Assembly: GCF_023896955.1 (NCBI RefSeq)
Contig: NZ_JAMHIW010000002.1
Coordinates: forward strand, 496,001-560,000
DNA from: Micromonospora sp. RHAY321
GTDB lineage: Bacteria; Actinomycetota; Actinomycetes; Mycobacteriales; Micromonosporaceae
Direction of reading: 5' to 3'
Length of the DNA stretch: 64,000 nucleotides
The notes beneath the pieces were generated by a model. It searched no databases. It worked only from the letters and a program-made list of their open reading frames with translations, and was not told where the DNA came from. The translations under genes were made by a program, and so were the position numbers. How positions within the stretch are numbered: the first letter of the stretch is position 1; each line of letters starts with the position of its first letter. This document shows, piece after piece, positions 57,600-64,000 of the stretch.

Positions 57600-58465
57600 G
57601 CCCCGACCTGGGCGGCACCACCCGGCTGGAGCCGGCGCGGTTGCTGGTCGACGGCACGGAGGTCGCCCGGTACGTGCTCGACCCGGCGCTGGACGCGCGG
57701 CACGGACCCCGGCCCTACCTGCACCCGGTACGCACCCTGGGCGGCACGGTCGTCACCGACGCCCTGCCCGCCGACCACGTGTGGCACCTCGGCGCCTCCC
57801 TCGCCGTGCAGGACGTGGACGGCGCCAACCTGTGGGGCGGACGCACCTATGTCCGCGACGTCGGCTACACCTGGCGCGACGACCACGGCGTCATCACGCA
57901 CACCGGTGAGATCGAGCGGACCCCGGGCCGGTACGCGCACGACCTCCAGTGGCGCGACCGGGCCGGTGCCGTGCTGCTGACCGAGCGGCGGCGGCTCGCC
58001 ACGTCGGCGGTGGCACCGGACACCTGGCGGCTCGACCTGCACTCCGCCCTCACCGCCCCGGCCGACCGGGCGGTGCACCTGGGCAGCCCGGCCACCAACG
58101 GCCGCCCCGGCGGGGCCGGCTACGGCGGGTTCTTCTGGCGGGCGGTCGCCGACGGTGAACCGGCGGTGTTCACCGCCGACGACGCCGGGGAGGACGCGGT
58201 CAACGGCAGCGCGGCGCCGTGGCTGGCGCTGGCCGGCGTCGGGCCGGGCGGCGGGGCGTACACCCTGGTCGTCACCGGTCTCGGACGCGGCGACCGGTGG
58301 TTCGTGCGGACCGCGATGTACCCGGGGGTCTGCGTGGCGTTCGCCTTCGATCGGCCGGCCGTGGTGCCGGCCGGCGAGACCCGGCACGGCCGGTACCGGG
58401 TGTGGGTCGCGGACGGGACACTCGACCGGGACCGGGCCGCCGCCCTGGTGGCGTCAGTGCCGTGA
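57596..58465 (+). CDS. PmoA/DUF6807-like protein
   Basis: A 289-residue protein: YLHPVRTLGGTVVTDALPAD, DHVWHLGASLAVQDVDGANL, WRDRAGAVLLTERRRLA and GYGGFFWRAVADGE. This is the pattern of DUF6807, often annotated 'PmoA family'; no relation to particulate methane monooxygenase is implied, and no metal-centre residues are evident. Such proteins recur in plant-polysaccharide loci. It ends the LacI-ABC operon, and its stop faces the convergent hydrolase gene by 10 bp. Confidence 0.75.
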   Translation: MSPDLGGTTRLEPARLLVDGTEVARYVLDPALDARHGPRPYLHPVRTLGGTVVTDALPADHVWHLGASLAVQDVDGANLWGGRTYVRDVGYTWRDDHGVITHTGEIERTPGRYAHDLQWRDRAGAVLLTERRRLATSAVAPDTWRLDLHSALTAPADRAVHLGSPATNGRPGGAGYGGFFWRAVADGEPAVFTADDAGEDAVNGSAAPWLALAGVGPGGGAYTLVVTGLGRGDRWFVRTAMYPGVCVAFAFDRPAVVPAGETRHGRYRVWVADGTLDRDRAAALVASVP

Positions 58466-58475
58466 ACGGGCGTGG

Positions 58476-60710
58476 TCAGCGGGAACGGTCGATCAGCTCG
58501 CGGACGGCCACCTGGTACGCGGCCTGGGTGTGGTAGGGCCAGTGCCGCTCGACCGGGGGCGGAACGGTGTCCGCCGGGTCGATGGCCAGGCTGCGCGGGT
58601 CGCGGAGCCGGATGTCGACGTCGCCGGTCGCCGGGTCGGCGCAGAACGGTGCGTCCGGGGCCCGGCCGAAGATCGGCCCTCCGATCGGGTCGGTGTCCCG
58701 CCAGAGGTTCCGCCACCGCCACCCGATCCGCTCGCCCAGGTCGCAGAGTGTCCGCGGTCCCAGGTACGCCGGGTAGAGCTGGGCGTAGGTGCGGTTCAGC
58801 GGCGAGCCGTAGGTCAGCAGCGAGACCCGGGACAGCACGGACGGCGGTAGGTGCAGGACGGTGGCGGCGGCGAGGACCGAGCCGTGGCTGTGCCCGGAGA
58901 GGACCACCGGTCCGCGCGCGGCGAGCCCGGTGATCCGCTTCGCCAGTTCCGGGACCGAGCGGGCGGCGTAACACGGCGGAGCGAAGGGGTGGACCGTGCG
59001 GGGCCAGAAGGTACCGAGGTCCCACAGCACCGCCAGCACCCGCCGGGTCTGGAACGACCGGTACGAGCGGAAACCGAGGACCATCAGGCAGATCACCAGC
59101 AGGCTGATCACCCAGACGCCCGCGTCGGTGACGTAGGCGGCGAGCACGGCCGCCGCGCCGCCGTGCCCACCGAGCCGCGCCGCGAGCTGGGTGGGACCCA
59201 TCCCGATCACGTCGAGGGCGACGGTCGCCAGCCCGAGCGAGGCGATCAGCAGGAACGCGATCAGCACCGGGCCCAGCTCCTCGACGATCTGCGACCGGGC
59301 GATGGTCTCCCGCACCAGGCGCAGTCGGGGGACCTCCTCCGCCGGCACCTCAGGGTAGTCCCGCTCGATGATGCGCGCCGCCAACCGCCGTCGCCGCCGA
59401 CGACTCAACAGAAGAGTGGCCGAGGTCGCCGCCGCGCCGATCAGCAGAGCGGCGAGCCCGGCGAGAGCGGCCCACCAGTAGGCCACCGGCGGCTCCAGCG
59501 GGCCGAGGGTCGACGGGTTGGGCCGGATCGGATCGGGAATGTTGCCGTGGTCCAGGACGTCGGCGGTCCGGTAGACCAGGGTGGCGGTGAACGCCGCTCC
59601 GACGCTCACCGCCCCCGCCGCCACGATCGGGGTGCCGAGCCCGCGCAGGAAGGGACGGCTGTCGGTCGGGGACGCGCGCTGGCGGGCGTACGTGACAGCG
59701 GTGAGCACCACGAGCAGAACGCCCTGCGCCGCGACCACTCCGGCGGCGCCGCCCTCGTACCCGGGCAGTTTCCCGGGGCCGGACGGTGCCGCGCCGGCGA
59801 GGACGGCCGAGCCGAGGCACAGCACGGTCACCACGACGGTGGCCGCCCACAGCAGGCGCAGGAACGCCCGGGTCCGCGCTCCGCTGGCCGGCACGGGCAG
59901 GCAGAGCAGGACCACGCAGAACACGAGCAGTCCGACGGCCGCCACGGTCTGCACGAGGTGCCGGGCGGCGCCGACGCCGCCTGACGAGATGCCCGCGAGC
60001 AGGCTGAGGTTCAGTGTGCCGACGCCGAGCGCCACGTGGATCTGACGCAGCCAACCGATGGTCCGCTCGTCGTTCCAGAAGCCGGCGTCGCTGAGGCCCC
60101 CGGTCCGCCCGGCGGTGGGCGACTGCTCGGACGGTGGCCCGAAGCCCTCGAACGCGCGCGCGGACCGGACGCCGATCGCCCAGACGACCCGCAACGCGAG
60201 CAGGGGTACGAGCGACAGCAGGGCCAGCCGGGGGCCGGACGGCAGGGCGTAGAGCCAGGCCAGATAGGGGCGGCTGGCCCGGCACCCGGGGTACGGCACG
60301 CACTGCCAGCCGACCAGGTCCAGCGTGACGCCCACCGTCGCCAGCACGAAGGTGGCGGTGAGGGTGCCGGCGAGCAGTCGGCACAGCACGCCGAGCAGCC
60401 CCCACCGGTCGCGCCCCGGCGGCCGCAGCCAGATCGCCAGGTTGCTCAGCATGAAGGGCAGGAGCAGCAGCATCGAGGCCGTCCGGACCGCGGCGCCGGC
60501 GGTGAGGGAGCCCCAGCGGTACGCCTCGACGGCGACTCCGTCCGTGGCCCCGCCGGCGGCGCCGCTGCCCGGCCGGGGCCGGAAGAAGCCCGCGTGCGAG
60601 CCCCCGGCGACGCGGACCACCACCGGATGGTCGAGGATCCGCTCCGCCGTCACCCCGGACACGCCGTGTACGCGCAGCTCCACCGCGTCGCACGCCGGCG
60701 TCCTGTCCAC
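58476..60710 (-). CDS. Multi-pass membrane protein with alpha/beta-hydrolase C-terminus
   Basis: A 744-residue protein. It opens with VELRVHGVSGVTAERILDHP, a strand-loop seen at the start of lipase-like hydrolases. About 75-520 contains roughly ten hydrophobic helices. The C-terminal domain (about 550-744) has VVLSGHSHGSVLAAATVL with the nucleophile-elbow Ser in GHSHG, then LLTYGSPLNRTYAQLYPAYL. The hydrolase domain thus seems split around a membrane insertion. GTG 60710 is the best start. Its neighbours are membrane and injection-system genes; substrate unknown. Confidence 0.75.
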   Translation of the reverse strand: MDRTPACDAVELRVHGVSGVTAERILDHPVVVRVAGGSHAGFFRPRPGSGAAGGATDGVAVEAYRWGSLTAGAAVRTASMLLLLPFMLSNLAIWLRPPGRDRWGLLGVLCRLLAGTLTATFVLATVGVTLDLVGWQCVPYPGCRASRPYLAWLYALPSGPRLALLSLVPLLALRVVWAIGVRSARAFEGFGPPSEQSPTAGRTGGLSDAGFWNDERTIGWLRQIHVALGVGTLNLSLLAGISSGGVGAARHLVQTVAAVGLLVFCVVLLCLPVPASGARTRAFLRLLWAATVVVTVLCLGSAVLAGAAPSGPGKLPGYEGGAAGVVAAQGVLLVVLTAVTYARQRASPTDSRPFLRGLGTPIVAAGAVSVGAAFTATLVYRTADVLDHGNIPDPIRPNPSTLGPLEPPVAYWWAALAGLAALLIGAAATSATLLLSRRRRRRLAARIIERDYPEVPAEEVPRLRLVRETIARSQIVEELGPVLIAFLLIASLGLATVALDVIGMGPTQLAARLGGHGGAAAVLAAYVTDAGVWVISLLVICLMVLGFRSYRSFQTRRVLAVLWDLGTFWPRTVHPFAPPCYAARSVPELAKRITGLAARGPVVLSGHSHGSVLAAATVLHLPPSVLSRVSLLTYGSPLNRTYAQLYPAYLGPRTLCDLGERIGWRWRNLWRDTDPIGGPIFGRAPDAPFCADPATGDVDIRLRDPRSLAIDPADTVPPPVERHWPYHTQAAYQVAVRELIDRSR

Positions 60711-60760
60711 GCCGCCAGGGTCACAGACAATCCACCGGGTCGTCGCCGATACCGGAAAGG

Positions 60761-61513
60761 TCAACGGGTGGGCAGTGCGGCGGTCACCCGGATGGACTTG
60801 ACGATGGCGGGGATCGACCCGATCAGCAGGACCAGACCCCAGATGATGGCGACGACCGCGAAGACCAGCGCCCCGACGTCGTCGAGGATGCTCACCACGA
60901 CGACCGGCACGAGCCGGTGCAGGAACTCCAGCACGACGGTGCAGAGCAGGGTCGTGAGCGCCAGCAGCACCAGGCCCTTGTTCTGCAGGAAGCGTGGCTG
61001 TGCGAGCAGCAACAGCACCACCCAGACCAGCTTCAGCAGCAGCACCAGCCCGAGCAGCACGCTCGCCTCGCCCACCGGGAAGAACCCCCACAGCGCCAGG
61101 TACGCCAGGGTGCCGAACGGCGCGGCCAGGAAGAGCGACACCATGATGGTCAGCTCGACGAGGGCGACGATCAGCAGCACCAGGGACGCCAGGATGAGCA
61201 GGATCGAGAAGATCAGCGTCGCCAGCCCCTGGATCCGGCCCTGGCTCCGGTCGGGCAGCACCAGGCTCAGGCAGAACAGGCCGGTCGTCCAGAGCGCCAC
61301 CACGTCGATCAGCGCCAGGTAGCTCGTACCCCGCCCGGAGGGCTCGCTGACCGCGCCGACGTCCACGTCCACGCCGAGGTCCACCGCGCCGGCCCGCAGC
61401 GCGCCGGTGGCGTCGCCGCCGCCGGTGAGCAGTGACGAACCGACCTCGACCAGGAACACCAGCGTCACCGCGACCAGCGCGAGCAGCAGGAAGGGCTTGC
61501 GCAACTCACCCAT
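60761..61513 (-). CDS. Multi-pass membrane protein of unknown function
   Basis: A 250-residue protein with about six hydrophobic helices (PFLLLALVAVTLVFLVEVGS; IDVVALWTTGLFCLSLVLP; LIFSILLILASLVLLIVALV; SVLLGLVLLLKLVWVVLLLL; ALVFAVVAIIWGLVLLIGSI). A region of about 30 residues between helices 1 and 2 lies outside. I recognise no family. It stands 60 bp downstream of the gene at 61574 on the same strand and may belong to the injection-system-associated cluster. Confidence 0.75.
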   Translation of the reverse strand: MGELRKPFLLLALVAVTLVFLVEVGSSLLTGGGDATGALRAGAVDLGVDVDVGAVSEPSGRGTSYLALIDVVALWTTGLFCLSLVLPDRSQGRIQGLATLIFSILLILASLVLLIVALVELTIMVSLFLAAPFGTLAYLALWGFFPVGEASVLLGLVLLLKLVWVVLLLLAQPRFLQNKGLVLLALTTLLCTVVLEFLHRLVPVVVVSILDDVGALVFAVVAIIWGLVLLIGSIPAIVKSIRVTAALPTR

Positions 61514-61573
61514 GTCGGGTCTCCTCGCGGTCGGGCCGGGACGGCGCGCGGCCGGTGCCGGCGCCCGGGTGGG

Positions 61574-62032
61574 TCAGTCGGCGGCGACGGTGACCGTGCA
61601 CCCGGCACCTCCCGGGCAGCTCAGCAGGACGGTGGCGGCCCGGTCGACGGCGATCCGGGCGACCGCCTCGGTTCCGTCACCCGGCTCGACCTCGGCGTGG
61701 ACGGTGAGGTCGGCGTCCCGGGGCGCCGGGGCGGTCACCTCGAAGGCGCGGGCACTGCGCAGCACCACCGTCTTGAGCCCGCCGGGGTCGGCCACCCGCA
61801 GTTCGCAGTCGCCGAGGAAGCTGAGGACGTCCCCGCTGCGGTCGCAGTCGGCGCGTACGGTCGCCGGGTCGACCGTGCCGCTCCCGCCGGCCAGGCGGCC
61901 CAGCCGCTCGACCACCCCCGGCGGCTCGTCCGCGCGGCCCTGCTCGCCGCTCCCGACGCCGACGGCCAGCGTGAAGAACGCCACCAGGAGCACCGCCAGC
62001 GTCACCAGCACCACCTTCTGCCGACCGTTCAT
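61574..62032 (-). CDS. Small membrane-anchored extracellular protein
   Basis: A 152-residue protein: one N-terminal helix ([20 protein letters not shown]), then an external domain with three or four Cys ([34 protein letters not shown]) that may form disulphides. ATG 62032 overlaps the upstream stop by 4 bases. No known family; the context suggests a part of the same membrane/injection-associated operon. Confidence 0.7.
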   Translation of the reverse strand: MNGRQKVVLVTLAVLLVAFFTLAVGVGSGEQGRADEPPGVVERLGRLAGGSGTVDPATVRADCDRSGDVLSFLGDCELRVADPGGLKTVVLRSARAFEVTAPAPRDADLTVHAEVEPGDGTEAVARIAVDRAATVLLSCPGGAGCTVTVAAD

Positions 62033-62961
62033 CGGTGCGCGACCGCCCCGGTGACCTCGGTGAACCGGATCTGGTCGACCCCGGCGAAGTACCGTTCGAC
62101 ACCCTGCGTCTTGCCCACCGCGATCAGCGTGAGCGTGTGTTTGCCGGCTCCGAGGCGGACGGTGCCGACGTCGGCGAAGTCACCCAGCACCACCTTCGGC
62201 GTGAAGCCGAGGAAGGTGCCGCCGACCTGCGTACCGTCGATCTGCCAGATCGTGTTGGCGTAGTCGAACGAGGTGGTGCGCGTCGTGGAGAAGCGCCAGA
62301 CGGCGTCGCTGGGCAGGTCGACGGTGAGGCTCACCCGGTCACCGGGCGCCAGGCCCTGGAAGAACAGCTGCCGATCCCCCGACCAGGTCACGGCGCAGCA
62401 GTTTCCCTGCGGCACCACCGCCGCCGCCTTCCCGGCCGGCGACTCCACCCGCGCACCGTCGAGCAGGCTCTCCGCCTCCAGCGTCACGACCCGCGGCGCA
62501 CCGGGTGGCGGGGCATCGTCGGGTCGGGTCAGCAGGTAGCCGACCACCCCGCCGACCAGCAGCACCAGCGCCGCGGCGGCCGCGATCCACGGCCAGGGCG
62601 GCCGCTTCGGCGGAGCCACCGCGCGGACCTCGTACGTCACCCGCCCGCTGGAGCGGGAACTCTCCTCCGGCGCGGTGTTCGCCGAGTACGCGAAGCCGGT
62701 CATGTCGTACCGGCGGGGCGCGGTGCCCGGGGGCACGGCGAGGCGGACGAGGAAGGAGACCGAGCCCTGCCCGGGTACGACCCGCTGCGGCTCGGCGACG
62801 GTGAACCAGGCCCGTTGGCTGCCCTCGCCCGGTGCCACGTCGAAGACCACGGTGTCCGGCGCGAGCCCCGGGTTGGACACGGTGAAGGTGAGCTCGCCGA
62901 CGTTGCCGGCGTCCAGGGTGAACTGCTGGGCTGCGGCGACGACGGCCCATTCGGTGGTCAT
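62029..62961 (-). CDS. Membrane-anchored protein with NEW3-like and sugar-binding-like domains
   Basis: A 310-residue protein. Residues 1-115 are an Ig-like domain ([40 protein letters not shown]), one transmembrane helix at about 122-143 ([20 protein letters not shown]), and a C-terminal beta-sandwich ([29 protein letters not shown]) resembling carbohydrate-binding modules. Similar proteins near Streptomyces injection systems are often annotated 'hydrolytic protein', but no catalytic site is evident. ATG 62961 overlaps the upstream gene by 4 bases. Confidence 0.7.
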   Translation of the reverse strand: MTTEWAVVAAAQQFTLDAGNVGELTFTVSNPGLAPDTVVFDVAPGEGSQRAWFTVAEPQRVVPGQGSVSFLVRLAVPPGTAPRRYDMTGFAYSANTAPEESSRSSGRVTYEVRAVAPPKRPPWPWIAAAAALVLLVGGVVGYLLTRPDDAPPPGAPRVVTLEAESLLDGARVESPAGKAAAVVPQGNCCAVTWSGDRQLFFQGLAPGDRVSLTVDLPSDAVWRFSTTRTTSFDYANTIWQIDGTQVGGTFLGFTPKVVLGDFADVGTVRLGAGKHTLTLIAVGKTQGVERYFAGVDQIRFTEVTGAVAHR

Positions 62962-63611
62962 GACGGCTCCTCTGCGGACGGTCCGGCGGGTGGCGCGGGG
63001 GATGGTGGCGAGACAGGGTGGTGCGGCACCGACGCCCGGCCGATCGCCGGCCCCGCCACAGCGGGCGGCGGCGGTTCGGCGGGTGGCGGCGGTTCGGCGG
63101 GATCGTCGGCGGTGACGACGAGTTCGGCGGTCACCGCGGCGGGCTTCTCCGCCTCGACGATGCGGGTGATCACGGCGAGCAGGTGCGCGGCTGCCGGCGG
63201 CACCCGCACCACGAGGTGGAAGGGCTGCTCGTCGGGTTCGTCGATCGTGAAGCCCGTCAACCCGGTGGCCAGCTCGAGGGCTCTGCGCATGCCGTACGGG
63301 GTGCCCCGCCAACGGGCCAGCAACGCCCCGTTGGCCACGAGGTCGCGCAGCCGGCCCACCGGCAGCGGCAGCGGGGCGTCCGGGCGGGGCGAGGCCACCA
63401 CGTGGTCCATCGCCACCCAGCGGGTCAACCGCGCGACCAGCGGATCCGGCGCGCGGTACGGGTCGAACAGGGCGTCGACCTCGGCGAGGATCGCCTCGTC
63501 CGGGGCGTGCAGCCCCTCCATCACGTCCAGTAGCGCCCAGAGCACGCTGCCCGGGACGCAGGCCCGCTGGTAGGCGGCGGGCAGCAGCCGTTCAATCGCC
63601 GAGCGTCGCAT
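62958..63611 (-). CDS. Phage tail protein I-like (contractile injection system baseplate)
   Basis: A 217-residue protein. Its opening ([20 protein letters not shown], then [39 protein letters not shown]) and [20 protein letters not shown] match P2 gpI-like tail/baseplate proteins of actinomycete contractile injection systems. A Pro-rich tail of about 45 residues follows. ATG 63611 overlaps the upstream gene by 20 bp. No sheath, tube or AAA+ genes are in the window; they would lie beyond the right edge. Confidence 0.78.
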   Translation of the reverse strand: MRRSAIERLLPAAYQRACVPGSVLWALLDVMEGLHAPDEAILAEVDALFDPYRAPDPLVARLTRWVAMDHVVASPRPDAPLPLPVGRLRDLVANGALLARWRGTPYGMRRALELATGLTGFTIDEPDEQPFHLVVRVPPAAAHLLAVITRIVEAEKPAAVTAELVVTADDPAEPPPPAEPPPPAVAGPAIGRASVPHHPVSPPSPAPPAGPSAEEPS

Positions 63612-64000
63612 CCTGCCGCACCACCTCGATGTCGTGCTCGCCGGAGCAGAGCAGCCAGGTGTCCGGGACGGTCACCACGTCGGCGGTGGCCTGGTTGGCG
63701 CTGGCGGTCCAGTCCACCGCGGCGGCGCTGCGGTACACACCGCGCTCGCCGCCGGCCAGGATCAGCCGCTCCGCCGCCTGGTTGTCGGCGCCGGCCGTGG
63801 TGGCGCCGGTGGCGTGGCCGCTCACGGCGATGGCGTCCACCGGCACGAACCGGGTCCGGTCGCGCAGCGGCAACCCGCAGTTGACCATCACCGGTTGCCA
63901 CTGCGGCTGCGCGGCCAGGGTGTCCAGCCGCAACACCCCGCCGCTCTGGGTGGCCGCGACCGCCAGCGGGCCGGCGAACGCCAGATCCCGGCAGGTCCCG
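63592..64000 (-). CDS. Injection-system-associated protein, C-terminal fragment
   Basis: The frame is open to the right edge, so only the last 135 residues are visible. They contain blade-like repeats (AATQSGGVLRLDTLAAQPQW; RLILAGGERGVYRSAAAVDW) and end [20 protein letters not shown], suggesting a beta-propeller-like protein. It overlaps the gpI-like gene by 20 bp and so belongs to the same operon. No catalytic motif is visible and the family is unrecognised. Confidence 0.65.
   Translation of the reverse strand, partial: GTCRDLAFAGPLAVAATQSGGVLRLDTLAAQPQWQPVMVNCGLPLRDRTRFVPVDAIAVSGHATGATTAGADNQAAERLILAGGERGVYRSAAAVDWTASANQATADVVTVPDTWLLCSGEHDIEVVRQDATLGD

Noticed and set aside
57596..58465. 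Methane monooxygenase subunit
   Set aside because: The PmoA label on this family is historical; no membrane helices or copper ligands are present.
58476..64000. Prophage end
   Set aside because: The tail gpI-like gene has no integrase, lysis, capsid or terminase neighbours; overlapping membrane genes fit a contractile injection system better.

Overview
The window reads as chromosome of a high-GC actinomycete, most likely Micromonosporaceae (Micromonospora-like). The evidence is strong third-position G/C bias, frequent GTG/TTG starts, genes beginning a few bases after a TANNNT box (leaderless style), an FxS-type cyclophane RiPP locus, ECF42/DGPF genes and many carbohydrate ABC systems. No rRNA, tRNA, CRISPR array, integrase or intact transposase was seen.

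Layout. 0-4.5 kb: start of a sugar-binding lipoprotein gene, a ROK regulator, and a large secreted discoidin/beta-helix protein. 4.7-13.6 kb: an FxS (FxSxx-COOH) system in two convergent operons. FxsC (TIR) and FxsT (ParA-like/TIR/NB-ARC/TPR) are on the plus strand. The 63-residue precursor FxsA ending in FESSF, the radical SAM maturase FxsB and an HExxH putative peptide hydroxylase are on the minus strand. 13.8-24.5 kb: housekeeping and stress genes (DGPF protein plus ECF42 sigma factor, YbdK-type ligase, NAGGN-type amidotransferase, MarR plus ABC exporter, TetR plus ABC-2 exporter).

24.5-43 kb is a dense conflict/defence island. It holds a membrane NACHT ATPase, a frameshifted membrane protein with an intact paralogue 12 kb away, a zinc-ribbon protein, a HEPN-CBS fusion, a broken BREX/Pgl kinase (pglW) fragment joined to a broken EcsC fragment, a wHTH / PD-(D/E)xK-like / uracil-DNA-glycosylase-like operon, an EVE-DUF3883 protein, and a Pycsar-like divergon. 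In that divergon a class III cyclase-like protein, a P-loop/alpha-repeat protein and a third protein lie on one side, and a Pycsar-type membrane effector, a Crp-type cyclic-nucleotide-binding regulator and a membrane protein lie on the other. A perfect 17-bp inverted repeat sits between them. The cyclase-like and P-loop proteins share a short Gly/Asn-rich motif that looks like a homotypic signalling motif. A secreted barnase-like RNase with its barstar closes the island.

43-58.5 kb is a pectin/hexuronate locus. It contains a PL1 pectate lyase, two Gfo/Idh/MocA oxidoreductases, a mannitol-dehydrogenase-family (UxuB-like) enzyme, an L-fuconate-dehydratase-like enolase and uronate isomerase, divergent from a LacI regulator plus a complete MalEFG-type importer, a DUF624-like protein and a PmoA/DUF6807-like protein. 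Palindromic operators lie in the divergent control region. 58.5-64 kb: a membrane/alpha-beta-hydrolase protein and the end of what looks like a contractile-injection-system locus (P2 gpI-like tail protein and associated proteins), which runs off the window.
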